From Neoaquamicrobium sediminum (GTDB lineage Bacteria > Pseudomonadota > Alphaproteobacteria > Rhizobiales > Rhizobiaceae), in contig NZ_JABETK010000004.1 of the NCBI RefSeq assembly GCF_013240295.1, forward strand, positions 283,503 through 347,502: a stretch of 64,000 nt of DNA. Direction: 5' to 3'. A program made the translations under genes and the position numbers. Within the stretch, counting starts at the first letter, position 1. Each line of letters begins with the position of its first letter. The notes beneath the pieces were generated by a model. That model ran no database searches and was not told where the DNA came from. It was given only the letters and a program-made list of their open reading frames with translations. Below are positions 9,279 through 18,505 of this stretch, piece by piece.

Positions 9279-9307
9279 GGCCGGCGTAATGCCGGCCGTC
9301 TCTTTTT
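9279..9307 (+). terminator. rho-independent terminator of the importer operon
   Basis: Perfect 7-base stem GGCCGGC / GCCGGCC with loop GTAAT, followed by GTCTCTTTTT. It lies 24 bases after the binding-protein stop. Confidence 0.8.
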
Positions 9308-9318
9308 GGGCAGTTGCT

Positions 9319-10125
9319 TCAGTCGGCCAATGCGAGGAAGCGCGCCACCAGAAGTGGCTGCGGCTGCATCATCGCCAGCCCCGGCACCGTGCGGCAGCCG
9401 ATCCTTCCGGCAGCGGCCAGCATCGGCGTGATCGCCGGAGTCATGATGACCTCCGCGACCGTGCTGGATGACCTGAGGAGGCTAGACGACACGGGCATCG
9501 CGTCCCCTTCGTGCATGCCAAGAGACGTCGCATTGACCACGAGGTCGAAGGCCTTGTCCGGCAGGTCGTCCTCGTCGGCATGGACGTGAATATCGGCTTG
9601 CGGGTTTCGCTCGCGGATCGCATCGGCAACTTGCCTGGCACGCTCCATGTTTCGATTGAGGAGGTGGATCGGCCCTGCCCCGGCTCCAGCGAGCGCGAAG
9701 GCTATCGCTCGACCTACGCCACCGGCTCCAGCCTGCAGCACCGACTTGCCAGGGATTTCGACCTGATGTTCGGCCAGCCCTGCGAGAAAGCCTTCGCCGT
9801 CTATATTGTGTCCGACCAATCTTCCGTCGGCGTCGCAGCGCACGAAGTTGACGGCACCGATGTCGCGCGCCGCGTCAGTCAATTCGTCAACGAGTTCCAC
9901 CACGGCGATCTTGTGGGGGATGGTGACGCCAAAGCCGACGATGTTGTCGATCCGGCGGATCATGTCCAGCATGCCGACGAGATCGCCGGGCTTGATCGAC
10001 AGTGGCGACACGGCCACGTCGAGCTTCAGGTCCGCAAAGGCACGATTGAGCACGTCAGACCCGACGATGTGGTCAACCGCATCGGCCAGGATGAACATGA
10101 TCCGGGTTTTGCCGGTGATCTTCAT
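9319..10125 (-). CDS. shikimate dehydrogenase family protein (AroE-like)
   Basis: About 268 residues from ATG 10125 (MKITGKTRIMFILAD); upstream in-frame starts overlap the aldolase gene. Family motifs are present: the substrate-binding GFGVTIPHK with its catalytic Lys, NIDGEGFLAGL, the NADP-binding glycine loop QAGAGGVGRAIAFALAGAG, and NATSLGM. It lies 10 bases after the class II aldolase gene on the same strand. That setting suggests a catabolic polyol/sugar-acid dehydrogenase (as in quinate/shikimate-like paralogues), not the housekeeping aromatic-pathway enzyme; this is inference. Confidence 0.85.
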   Translation of the reverse strand: MKITGKTRIMFILADAVDHIVGSDVLNRAFADLKLDVAVSPLSIKPGDLVGMLDMIRRIDNIVGFGVTIPHKIAVVELVDELTDAARDIGAVNFVRCDADGRLVGHNIDGEGFLAGLAEHQVEIPGKSVLQAGAGGVGRAIAFALAGAGAGPIHLLNRNMERARQVADAIRERNPQADIHVHADEDDLPDKAFDLVVNATSLGMHEGDAMPVSSSLLRSSSTVAEVIMTPAITPMLAAAGRIGCRTVPGLAMMQPQPLLVARFLALAD

Positions 10126-10135
10126 CGGCTTCGTC

Positions 10136-10787
10136 TCAGCGCGGCATGGCGGCTGCGCCATAGGTTCCGTAGCGGGAATGCACATCCCTGAGCTCCTGCT
10201 CGTCGAGCAGCACCGGCTCACCGATCTGGCAGGCAAGGATGTACTGCCTTGCCAGCGTTTCCAGCTTCACGGTCAGGTCGAGCGCATGCTGCAGGCTACG
10301 GCCCATGGCGATCATGCCGTGATTGGCCAGAAGACAGGCAAGATGCCCCTCGATCGCCTCAAGCGCGACATCGGCCAGCCCCGGCGAACCGAAAGGCTGG
10401 TAGCGCGAGCAAGGTATCTCGTTGCCGCCGAAGCTCGCGATCATGTAGTGGAATGGCGGGATGGGCTTGCGCAGGCAGCTCAGCGCCACGCAGCAATCGG
10501 CGTGGGTATGCACCACCGCTTCCGCCTCCGGCCGCGTACGAAGAATCCCCGTGTGGAACCGCCATTCACTGGAAGGCTTGCCTGCCCCGCGCACCACACC
10601 ATCCAGCGAAATGTGCACGATCTCGTCAGCCGTCAGCCAGTTGCTGCGCCCCCCGTCGGCGTGATAAGCGCGCCGTCGCCGAACCGCACGCTGACATTGC
10701 CGGCGCTGCCGTGGTTGAGGCCCTTGTCCTCCAGAAAACGTACCGCCTGCACAATGGCTTCGCGCGCGCTTTTTCGTCGGGCTGCAT
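10136..10787 (-). CDS. otnC: class II aldolase/adducin family protein (OtnC-like), two frameshifts
   Basis: The restored protein starts at ATG 10787 (MQPDEK, preceded by GGAGAAG) and is about 217 residues, the usual length for 3-oxo-tetronate 4-phosphate decarboxylase or fuculose aldolase relatives. Frame is lost twice in homopolymers: T5 at 10770-10774 and C6 at 10649-10654. Adding one base at each gives REAIVQAVRFLEDKGLNHGSAGNVS and ALITPTGG joined to RSNWLTADEIVHISLDG. Zinc ligands are visible in VVHTHADC and ANHGMIA. The OtnK-type kinase is directly divergent at 10927, which supports the OtnC assignment: the kinase phosphorylates a four-carbon acid sugar and this enzyme decarboxylates the product. 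Confidence 0.78.
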
Positions 10788-10800
10788 GAGCTTCTCCTGG

Positions 10801-10812
10801 ATGATATATCAT
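10801..10812. promoter_or_regulatory. GntR-type operator, copy 3 (perfect palindrome)
   Basis: ATGATATATCAT, a perfect 12-base palindrome, lies 14 bases upstream of the otnC-like start (10787) in the divergent region shared with the kinase gene (10927). It is the best-conserved copy of the TGATATATCA motif in the window. Confidence 0.6.
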
Positions 10813-10926
10813 AAGTTATTCGAATTACCGTTCGCCGACAATCTCGATCGGGCAAATCGCCGCTATAAAGTTTCGCTTCTTGCTGGTAGAAATTCGAATT
10901 GACTATCATTTTGGAGGCTGTCGGCG

Positions 10927-12177
10927 ATGCTCGGCATTGTGGCGGATGATTTCACCGGCGGACTGATGATTGCCGGCTACATAGAAGGTGCCGGCATCGC
11001 CTGCCCGGTCCTCTTCGACAAAAGTGAGTTGAACGCCATCGAGCCGGCGGGAGTCGTTGTCGTCGCGACCCGAACGCGCCTCATCCCCGCGGCGGAAGCC
11101 GTTGCGGAGGTTGACGATATTGCCGGACGCCTTGACGCGGCGGGATGCGACAAGGTCGCCTACAAGGTGTGCGCCAGCTTCGATTCCACGGACGACGGCA
11201 ATATCGGCCCGGTTGCCGACCTGCTTGCCCGACGCTATGGACAGTCGCCATTGCTGCTCAGCGCGGGCTTCCCGCGCTTCGGCTCGACCGTTCACCAGGG
11301 CTATCTGTTCTACCGCACCCGGCTCGTCTCCGAATCCATCAAGCGCTTCGATCCGCTGACACCGATGACGGACCCTGACCTCGTGCGCGTGCTTTCGCGC
11401 CAGACCAGCGCGAAGGTCGGCCTACTGCCGCACGCCGTGCTGCACGCCGGTTTCGATGCCGCGCAGGCTGCAATCGGGGCACTCGCCAGCGACGGCGTGG
11501 ATTACATCATGGTCGACTGCTCGGATGATTCCGACGCGCGGATGAGCGCGCGGCTCGCCGCGCCGATGCGGACCACGGTCGGTAGCGATGCCCACATCAT
11601 AGCGTTCGCGCAGGCCGTCGCCGAAAAATCCGCCGCCGGAGCCACCCCTGTACCCGCTCATGCCGATGGGCCGGCGGCCGTGCTGGTCGGCAGTGTCGGC
11701 CCGGTTGCAATGGCTCAACTTGGGGCTTTCGCGGCGCGGTATCCGGTCCTCACCCTCGACCTTCTCGACGAACGGCCTGAAGAAGCCATTGTCGACGAGG
11801 CGCTGACTTGGGCGGGCACACACATGGGAGATGCTCCCTTCGCCGTCACCACCGCCGACGAAACAGAAGCCGTGGAGCGGGCGCAGAAAGCTCATGGCAC
11901 GCTGCAGGCCGCGCGCAAGGCCGAGCGTTTGCTGGCAGCCATTGCCAGGGGTGTGGTGGATAGGGGCGTGCGCCGGCTGGTGGTTGCAGGCGGAGAGACC
12001 TCCGGATCGGTGGTCGAGGCGCTTGGGGTGCGCCGGGTCCGCGCTATGCCGGAATCGGAACTGGGAACCGGGTTCTGCATCGTCGAAACGCCGCTGCACC
12101 TGTCGCTCTTCCTCAAACCAGGTAAACTCGGCGCCGACGACATATTTCTGCGCGCGGTCGACGCGATGCGTGCATAG
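10927..12177 (+). CDS. otnK: four-carbon acid sugar kinase family protein (OtnK-like, DUF1537)
   Basis: A 416-residue protein with the two-domain DUF1537 layout. The N-terminal domain starts LGIVADDFTGGLMIAGYI, which carries the DDxTG signature of the family, followed by YKVCASFDSTDDGNIG. The C-terminal nucleotide-binding domain has VLVGSVGPVAMAQ and VVAGGETSGSVVEAL. A GGAGG lies 10 bases before the ATG. Divergence from the OtnC-like gene fits the known kinase/decarboxylase pair that converts 3-oxo-tetronates to dihydroxyacetone phosphate. No dedicated tetronate dehydrogenase or epimerase is seen except possibly the AroE-like protein. Confidence 0.85.
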   Translation: MLGIVADDFTGGLMIAGYIEGAGIACPVLFDKSELNAIEPAGVVVVATRTRLIPAAEAVAEVDDIAGRLDAAGCDKVAYKVCASFDSTDDGNIGPVADLLARRYGQSPLLLSAGFPRFGSTVHQGYLFYRTRLVSESIKRFDPLTPMTDPDLVRVLSRQTSAKVGLLPHAVLHAGFDAAQAAIGALASDGVDYIMVDCSDDSDARMSARLAAPMRTTVGSDAHIIAFAQAVAEKSAAGATPVPAHADGPAAVLVGSVGPVAMAQLGAFAARYPVLTLDLLDERPEEAIVDEALTWAGTHMGDAPFAVTTADETEAVERAQKAHGTLQAARKAERLLAAIARGVVDRGVRRLVVAGGETSGSVVEALGVRRVRAMPESELGTGFCIVETPLHLSLFLKPGKLGADDIFLRAVDAMRA

Positions 12178-12205
12178 CTCACTAGGAAAAACGGAGCCCG
12201 CCGGT

Positions 12206-12925
12206 TTGACAGACGCCCAAGCGCCCCGCCCGGACTTCTCGCCGTCTCGCCCGATGCGCAGGCGCGGCGTCGAGCGCTACAACATACTGCTGGACGCAAC
12301 CGAGCGGCTGCTGGCTGACAGCAGCGACGAGGACATTTCGCTGGCGCAGATCGCCGACGCCGCCGAGGTGCCGCTCGCCTCCGTCTATCACTTCTTCCCG
12401 AATCGCAACGCCGCCTTCGTCGCGCTGGCCCTGCGTTTCAACGAGGAGATCTACCAGACCTCCATAACGCCGCTCACCGACCCCGAACCCCAGACGTGGC
12501 AGGAGCTGCTGCACATGATCCACGCCCGCGCGGCCGCGTTCCAGAACGGCAGGCCGGCAGCCTTGCGGCTGTTCCTTGGTGCCGGCGTAAGCGTGGCCGT
12601 CCGCAACGCCGATCTGTCCGGCAACGCCCGCATCGCCCGCAGCCGCGAACGCTTCTTCGAAGCCTATTTCCACATGCCCTTCATTCCCGATTTCGTCGAA
12701 AGGCTCGAGGTCGCCGGCGCCAGCATGGATGGCATCTGGGCGCTTTCCTATGGCCGGCATGGCCACGTCACGGAACACTATCGCCAGGAAGCGACTGCCG
12801 GTGCCATCGATTATCTGCGCCGTTTCCTGCCGGAATTCCTGCCGCGCAAGCCGCTGACGCAGAAGGCGCTGGAGCGTATATTCATCCCCATCGAGCACAT
12901 GGCGGCAAACCCCTTCGCGCGTTGA
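12206..12925 (+). CDS. TetR family transcriptional regulator
   Basis: About 239 residues from a TTG start at 12206, chosen because GGAG lies 9 bases upstream; ATG at 12254 is the alternative. The DNA-binding domain reads ILLDATERLLADSSDEDISLAQIADAAEVPLASVYHFFPNRNAAFVAL. The C-terminal domain is a typical ligand pocket. It follows the OtnK-like gene by 28 bases and is probably co-transcribed, then converges on the peptide-importer genes (7-base gap). The target is not evident. Confidence 0.8.
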   Translation: MTDAQAPRPDFSPSRPMRRRGVERYNILLDATERLLADSSDEDISLAQIADAAEVPLASVYHFFPNRNAAFVALALRFNEEIYQTSITPLTDPEPQTWQELLHMIHARAAAFQNGRPAALRLFLGAGVSVAVRNADLSGNARIARSRERFFEAYFHMPFIPDFVERLEVAGASMDGIWALSYGRHGHVTEHYRQEATAGAIDYLRRFLPEFLPRKPLTQKALERIFIPIEHMAANPFAR

Positions 12926-12931
12926 AGCGCG

Positions 12932-13954
12932 TCAGCCGGTCAGCGGAAAGTGGCACGCGGCACTGGTGCCGCCAGCCTTCGGGGTGAGCGCGGGCTCGCG
13001 CTCGGCGCAGAGTGGTTGCGCACGCGGGCAGCGCGTGCGGAAGCGGCAACCTGACGGCGGCGAAGCCGGGCTTGGAACATCCCCCTCCAGCACCTGGCGC
13101 GCGCGGGCGCGTTCCTTCTGCGGGTCCGCCAACGGCACGGCCGATAAAAGTGCGCGTGTATAGGGATGGCTCGGCGCGTCGTAGAGAGCGTCGCGGTGGC
13201 CGATCTCCATCACCTTGCCGAGATACATCACCGCCACCCGGTCGCACAGATGATGCACGACGGAAAGGTCGTGGGCGATGAACAGGTAGGAGAGGCCGAA
13301 CTGGTCCTGAAGATCCTTGAGCAGATTGAGCACACCTGCCTGGATCGAAACGTCGAGCGCTGACACAGGTTCGTCGAGGATGATGAGCTCGGGTTTCAGC
13401 GCGAGCGCGCGCGCAATGCCGATGCGCTGCCGCTGCCCGCCGGAAAACTCGTGCGGATAGCAGTCCGCATGTCCGGGGTCGAGCTTAACCAGGTTGAGCA
13501 GTTCGTCCACGCGCGTGCGTTTTTGCGCGGCCGACATGCCGACAAGGCGCAGCGGCTCGGCGATGATGTCGCGCGTGGTCATGCGTGGATGAAGCGATGC
13601 ATGCGGGTCCTGAAAGACGAACTGGATGCGCGCCCGCAGCGGCCGCATCTCCCGCTGATCGAGTGTGGCCAGATCGACGTCGCCGAACCGGATTTCGCCT
13701 GAAGTGGGTTTCAGCAGCCGCGAAACGCAGCGCGCCAGCGTTGACTTTCCACAACCGGACTCGCCGACAAGACCCAGCGTCTCGCCGGGCATGATGTCGA
13801 AGCTGACATCCGAGACGGCGCGCACTGCGCCCGTCGGACGGCTGAACAGCTCGCCTCGAACGGGAAATTCCTTGACCAGATTGCGAACGGACAGCAGCGG
13901 CGCGCGCTCAGCGTCCGTCGGCCCATCATGGCCGTGTGCGACGGGATCAAGCAT
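12932..13954 (-). CDS. peptide-type ABC transporter ATP-binding protein (DppF/OppF-like)
   Basis: A 340-residue ATPase with Walker A GLVGESGCGKSTLAR, Q-loop FVFQDPHASLHPRMT, signature FSGGQRQRIGIARALAL, Walker B LIILDEPVSALD and the C-terminal oligopeptide-transporter extension with cysteines (GCRFRTRCPRAQPLC). It overlaps the upstream DppD-like gene by 8 bases. Last gene of the leftward importer set. Confidence 0.92.
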   Translation of the reverse strand: MLDPVAHGHDGPTDAERAPLLSVRNLVKEFPVRGELFSRPTGAVRAVSDVSFDIMPGETLGLVGESGCGKSTLARCVSRLLKPTSGEIRFGDVDLATLDQREMRPLRARIQFVFQDPHASLHPRMTTRDIIAEPLRLVGMSAAQKRTRVDELLNLVKLDPGHADCYPHEFSGGQRQRIGIARALALKPELIILDEPVSALDVSIQAGVLNLLKDLQDQFGLSYLFIAHDLSVVHHLCDRVAVMYLGKVMEIGHRDALYDAPSHPYTRALLSAVPLADPQKERARARQVLEGDVPSPASPPSGCRFRTRCPRAQPLCAEREPALTPKAGGTSAACHFPLTG

Positions 13955-14957
13955 CGGCGCCGCTCAACTGCATGAGCCTGGTCGAAACCAGCTCTTCCGC
14001 ACGATGGCAGGCGACCGTCACCGCCCCCACTTCACGCAAGGCCGGACGCTCGGTGCGACACTGCTCGACCGCATGGGCGCACCGTGGATGAAAGGAGCAT
14101 CCGGCTGGCCTCGCGCTGATCGGCGGCGGCGAACCGGGAATGGCGGTGAGCCTGTCCACCCGCGTGCCGGCTTGCGGCAGGCTTGCAAGCAGCCCTGCGG
14201 TGTATGGATGGCGCGGCGCTGCAAACACGTCATCCACCGAGCCACGCTCCACCACCCGCCCCGAATACATGATCGACAGGCTGCGCGCGGCGCCCGCCAC
14301 CACGCCGAGATCATGCGTGACCAGAACGATGCCCACGCCCTTGTCGCGGCGCAGACGTTCCAGTAGTTCCATGATCTGCGCCTGGATGGTGACGTCCAGC
14401 GCAGTGGTCGGCTCGTCGGCGATCAGCAGATCTGGTTCGTTGGCCATCGCCATCGCAATCACGGCGCGCTGGCGCATGCCGCCGGAGAATTCGTGGGGGT
14501 ATTGGGTGGCTCTCCGTTCGGGTATCGGGATTGCGACCAGCCGCAGCAGCTCGACCGCCTGCTCGCGCGCCTGCGTCCGCCCTACCTGCGGCTTGTGGAT
14601 GCGGATCGCCTCGGCGATCTGGTCGCCGACCGTGAGCAGCGGGTTCAGCGCCGTCATCGGATCCTGAAAGATGTAGCCGATGCGGGCGCCGCGTATCCTG
14701 CGCATCTGGCGATCACTCAGTCCGACAAGCTCGCGCCCGTCGAGCCTGATGGAGCCCGAAAGCCGCGCGCCCGGCGACAGCAGGCCCATTACGGCCAGCA
14801 TGGTTACGCTCTTGCCCGAGCCGGATTCGCCGACGACGCCGTGCAGCTCGCCCGCGTTGACCGTAAGGTCGACGCCGCTGACCGCCTCCAGCGCTTCGCC
14901 GTGGCGACCCGCGAAGGCAACGCTGAGATCGCGTATCTCGAGAAGCGGCGCGGTCAT
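13947..14957 (-). CDS. peptide-type ABC transporter ATP-binding protein (DppD/OppD-like)
   Basis: About 336 residues from ATG 14957 (MTAPLLEIRDLSVAFAG); the frame is open further upstream, but that overlaps the permease gene. Walker A GVVGESGSGKSVTML, Q-loop FQDPMTALNPLLTVG, signature FSGGMRQRAVIAMAMA, Walker B LLIADEPTTALD and the terminal Cys motif CSFHPRCAHAVEQC are all present. It pairs with the DppF-like ATPase. The start overlaps the permease stop by four bases. Confidence 0.92.
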   Translation of the reverse strand: MTAPLLEIRDLSVAFAGRHGEALEAVSGVDLTVNAGELHGVVGESGSGKSVTMLAVMGLLSPGARLSGSIRLDGRELVGLSDRQMRRIRGARIGYIFQDPMTALNPLLTVGDQIAEAIRIHKPQVGRTQAREQAVELLRLVAIPIPERRATQYPHEFSGGMRQRAVIAMAMANEPDLLIADEPTTALDVTIQAQIMELLERLRRDKGVGIVLVTHDLGVVAGAARSLSIMYSGRVVERGSVDDVFAAPRHPYTAGLLASLPQAGTRVDRLTAIPGSPPPISARPAGCSFHPRCAHAVEQCRTERPALREVGAVTVACHRAEELVSTRLMQLSGADA

Positions 14958-15802
14958 TTCGACCTCGGGTCGAGAAAATCGCGCAAGCCGTCGCCAAGGA
15001 AGTTGAAGCCCAGCACGATCGACAAAATGGCAATGCCCGGCCCGGCTGCAATCCACCAGCGGTAGAAATGCAGCGCGCCGTCTGAGATCATCTGCCCCCA
15101 TTCCGGCGTCGGCGGCACTGCACCGAGGCCGATGAACGACAGACTGGCGGCCAGCAGCACCACTTGGCCAAAATCCATCGTGGCGTTGACGATGATCGGG
15201 CTCCAGCAAAGCGGCAGGATGTGTTTTGTCAGCACGCGCGGCCTCGTGGCCCCGGCCGCTATCGCGGCCTCGACATGCTCGCGCTCTCGAACCGACAGCA
15301 CTTGCGCGCGCATCAGCCTTGCGTAAATCGGCCACCAGACGATGACCATGGCGATCGCGGCGTTGCCGAGGCCAGGCCCCAGTGCGGCCGTCACCGCCAT
15401 GGCAAGCAGGATCGGCGGGAACGAAAGCGTCACGTCGACCAGCCGCATGATGATGCTATCGACAAGGCCTCCGACGAAGCCGGCGATCGCTCCGAGCGTT
15501 CCGCCGATGACCACGGCACAGAAAATCACCAGCGCGGCGATCGGCAAGGAATGGCGGACGCCGTAAAGTGTGCGCGTCAGCACGTCGCGTCCCAGCGCGT
15601 CGGTCCCCAGCCAATGCGAGGCGTTTGGCGGCTGGAAGCGCCCACCCGCAAGCATGGTCGGATCGTAGGGCGTCCATAGCGGGATGGTTATGCCCACGAC
15701 GACCCACAACAGGACGATGATCCCGCCGAAGACGACGGGCAGCGTTGCCCATTGCGGCAGCATCGCCCGCGGCCCTGCGTTGCGCGTCACGGCGGCGCTC
15801 AT
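14954..15802 (-). CDS. peptide-type ABC transporter permease (DppC-like)
   Basis: A 282-residue inner-membrane permease from ATG 15802. The OppC-type N-terminal segment (LPVVFGGIIVLLWVVVGITI, PYDPTMLAGG, HWLGTDALGRDVLTRTLYG) and the EAA loop (VEAAIAAGATRPRVLTKHILP) are clear. It overlaps both neighbours by four bases, so translation of the permease and ATPase genes is probably coupled. Confidence 0.92.
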   Translation of the reverse strand: MSAAVTRNAGPRAMLPQWATLPVVFGGIIVLLWVVVGITIPLWTPYDPTMLAGGRFQPPNASHWLGTDALGRDVLTRTLYGVRHSLPIAALVIFCAVVIGGTLGAIAGFVGGLVDSIIMRLVDVTLSFPPILLAMAVTAALGPGLGNAAIAMVIVWWPIYARLMRAQVLSVREREHVEAAIAAGATRPRVLTKHILPLCWSPIIVNATMDFGQVVLLAASLSFIGLGAVPPTPEWGQMISDGALHFYRWWIAAGPGIAILSIVLGFNFLGDGLRDFLDPRSK

Positions 15803-16827
15803 GAACTCTCCTGCTGCGAGAGTTTCACGCGCGGATCCACCAGCGCATAGGCGATGTCGGTCAGCAGATTGGAAATGAGGAAGGCGGCCCCGCCGACGAT
15901 GGTCACCCCGACGATCGCGGGATGGTCGAGGCCCCGCGCGGCGGCCACCGCATAGGAACCGATGCCCGGCCAGGAAAAGATCGTTTCGGTCAGGATCGCG
16001 CCGGTGATCAGATAGGCGAAGGAGAAGCCGAGGATCGTCAGCGTCGGCAGCATGGCGTTGCGCAACGCATGATGGATCAGCACTCGAAGCGGGCCAGCCC
16101 CCTTGGCGCGCGCCGCGAGGATGTACTCCTGGCTGAGAACGTCGAGCATCGAGGCGCGCACCATCCGCGAGACGATGCCGGTAACGGTCCAGCCGAGTAC
16201 GCTGGCCGGCAGCACCAGATGCATGAGCACGCTGCGGAATCCGGCCCAGTCGCCGGCTAGCAGCGCGTCGACGGTGTAGAAGCCGGTGACGAAAGGCGGA
16301 GCGACGGCTCGCGTGTCGATACGTCCCGGCCCCGGCAGCCAGCCGAGTTGGACCGAGAAGATGAAAAGGACGAGCAGACCGGACCAGAAGACCGGCGCCG
16401 ATGCACCGACGAGTGCGAAGAGCCTGGCGATATTGTCGATCGGCCCGTCGCGGAAGCGCGCCGCCAGAACGCCCAGCACGACGCCGAATATCGTGCCGAG
16501 AAACATCGCTGCGATCACCAGTTCCAGCGTCGCGGGCAGGCGCACCATCAGGTCCTGCGCAACCGGCTGGCGGGTGCGGAAGGAGGTGCCCATGTCGCCG
16601 GTCACGAGGTTGCCGAGGTAGATGAGGTAGCGCTCGGGCAGCGAGCGATCGAGGCCCCACCGCTCCCGCGCGGCCTCGACCACCGCAGGATTGTTCATCT
16701 GCCGTTCGCCGATGATCGATGTCAGGGGATCGGCGGCGGTGAAGTAGGTGAGCAGGAAGGCGACCGTTATCACCCCCAGCAGAAGCAGGGGCATCGCGAT
16801 GAGACGCCTGACGATATATGTCGTCAT
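15799..16827 (-). CDS. peptide-type ABC transporter permease (DppB-like)
   Basis: A 342-residue OppB/DppB-type permease: YIVRRLIAMPLLLLGVITVAF at the N terminus, then an RWGLDRSLPERYLIYLGNLV loop and EYILAARAKGAGPLRVLIHHALRNA as the ATPase-contact loop. Six hydrophobic segments are visible. It lies between the binding-protein gene (27-base gap) and the DppC-like gene (4-base overlap). Confidence 0.92.
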   Translation of the reverse strand: MTTYIVRRLIAMPLLLLGVITVAFLLTYFTAADPLTSIIGERQMNNPAVVEAARERWGLDRSLPERYLIYLGNLVTGDMGTSFRTRQPVAQDLMVRLPATLELVIAAMFLGTIFGVVLGVLAARFRDGPIDNIARLFALVGASAPVFWSGLLVLFIFSVQLGWLPGPGRIDTRAVAPPFVTGFYTVDALLAGDWAGFRSVLMHLVLPASVLGWTVTGIVSRMVRASMLDVLSQEYILAARAKGAGPLRVLIHHALRNAMLPTLTILGFSFAYLITGAILTETIFSWPGIGSYAVAAARGLDHPAIVGVTIVGGAAFLISNLLTDIAYALVDPRVKLSQQESS

Positions 16828-16854
16828 CCCGATGCCCCTTTGCAGGCCGTGCGT

Positions 16855-18434
16855 TTACTTGCGGCCGATCTCTGCCAGCGGCAGGTTGCAGCACGCGCTG
16901 TAGCGTACGCCTTCGATCTCGCTGCGGTAAGCCAGAATGAGGTTGGGGCTTACCACCGGCACGATGATGCGGTCCTTGATCATCTCCAGCGCGATCTCGC
17001 TATAGAGCCGGTTCATCTCGTCTCCGGAGGCAGCGAGCGCCTGCTGGAAAAGGTCTACCTCACTCTTGTTGACGAGATCGACCTTGCCCTGTCCGCTGGC
17101 GTTCCGCTCCCAGTAGGTGTCGGGCAGCATGCCGAAGAACTGCACATACTGGGCCGAACCGTAATAGTCAGGGGCGTAGAATCTGGCACTGAACGGAATG
17201 CCCGGATTGGCGATCTGCTCACGCCATACGGCCGAAGCTACCGGCTGGATGTTGATCTTCACATTGATGCGCGCGAGATCCTGCTGGATCTTCTGCATCA
17301 GCAAAGTCAGATCGACACCGTAGACGTTGAGGGAAGCGACCGTAATGTCGAGCGTAAAGCCGTCCTCAAGCCCCTTCGAGGCGAGGATTTCGCGCGCCTT
17401 GTCGAGGTTTTCCTCCGGCATCGGCAGGCCTTCGGTCCCCGGGAAGCCGTTGGGGATCGGCGAAGCCTGCAGCTCGCCCTCGCCGCCGACGGTGAAGTCG
17501 ATTGCGCCCTGGTAGTCGATCGCGTAGGCGAGCGCCTGCCGCACCTCCAGATCGAGCATGTCGCCGCCCTCGGCACCCGGCGAGAACATCACATAGATGA
17601 AGTTGTAGGACGGCACGGTCTCGATCGTGATGTCGGGCGAATTGATCGTTGAAGCGGTATCCGGATCGACCTGCATGGCAATGTCGGCGCCGCCGCTCTG
17701 CAGCATCTGCGCCTGGGACACGGCATCGGCGACGTGATCGATGACGATCTCGCCGATCGGCGGCGCATCCCCCAGTAGTTCTCGTTCACGCGAAAGCGCA
17801 ATTCGTCGTCCGGCCGGTAAGTGTCGAGCACATAGGGGCCGCTGCCGGCCGAGTTTGCCAGAAACCAGGTCTCCGCCTGGTCCGCCGAAGAGGCGTCTTC
17901 ACCCGCGGTCGCGCCGTTTTCGGATGCAACGTCGCTATTGATGATGCCGACATAAGGCGCGGCCAGAATGCCGATGAATTCCGAGTTCGGGCTTTCCATG
18001 TTGACGATGACGGTCTTCTCATCCGGCGTCTCGATGGACGCCACCCCGTTCATCATGAAGGATGGATCGGCCTGCAGGTTCTTGAGCCGCTCGAACGTCC
18101 ATTTGACGTCCTTCGCCTCAACCGGGCTGCCATCGGAAAACACCGCTTCCGGATCGAGCTTGAAGGTGAACTGCGTCTGGTCCTCATTGGAGGTCCATTC
18201 CGTCGCGAGAAGCGGCTCGACCGAGCGATCGTCGGCGGCCAGCTTCACGAGCCCCTGATAGGTGGAGCTAAGATATATCTGGCACGTGTCACAGAAGGCC
18301 CGGTGTGGGTCGAGCGAGTTGATCTCGAGATTGCGTGCGATGACGAGCGGCTGGTCCTGCGCGGCAGCCGACCCGGACAGGATGGCGGCGGCGCCGGCAC
18401 CTGCAAGCAGAAGTGTGCGTATTCCGGTTCTCAT
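16855..18434 (-). CDS. peptide-type ABC transporter substrate-binding protein, frameshifted
   Basis: The restored protein is about 526 residues, starting at ATG 18434 with a signal peptide (TLLLAGAGAAAILSGSAAAQ). The SBP_bac_5 fold is recognisable (LEINSLDPHRAFC, YQGLVKLAADD, FKLDPEAVFSDGSPVEAKDVKWTFE). The frame breaks at the C5 run 17769-17773. One extra C on the plus strand joins RVNENYWGD to APPIGEIVIDHV and the remaining 288 residues, which are intact to the stop. The ligand could be an oligopeptide, glycoside or opine. Probable sequencing error rather than decay. Confidence 0.85.
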
Positions 18435-18462
18435 GACAGTCTCCCATTGTTTTTGGTCATCA

Positions 18463-18497
18463 GGGTCCCGTTGCCCTGTTTTTTCTTTTCGGGACCC
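18463..18497 (-). other. intercistronic hairpin upstream of the binding-protein gene
   Basis: GGGTCCCG (18463-18470) pairs perfectly with CGGGACCC (18490-18497) across a 19-base loop in the 71-base gap between the transketolase and binding-protein genes. There is no U-tract after it in the direction of transcription. A processing or stabilising element that adjusts the expression of the abundant binding protein is more likely than termination; this is inference. Confidence 0.4.
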
Positions 18498-18505
18498 GCC
18501 AGTGC

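Noticed and set aside
16348..17652. 434-residue ORF on the plus strand
   Set aside because: Runs antisense across the DppB and binding-protein genes; composition typical of a GC-rich shadow frame.
18271..18280. AGATATATCT as another GntR operator
   Set aside because: Lies inside the coding sequence of the substrate-binding protein and differs at both outer bases.
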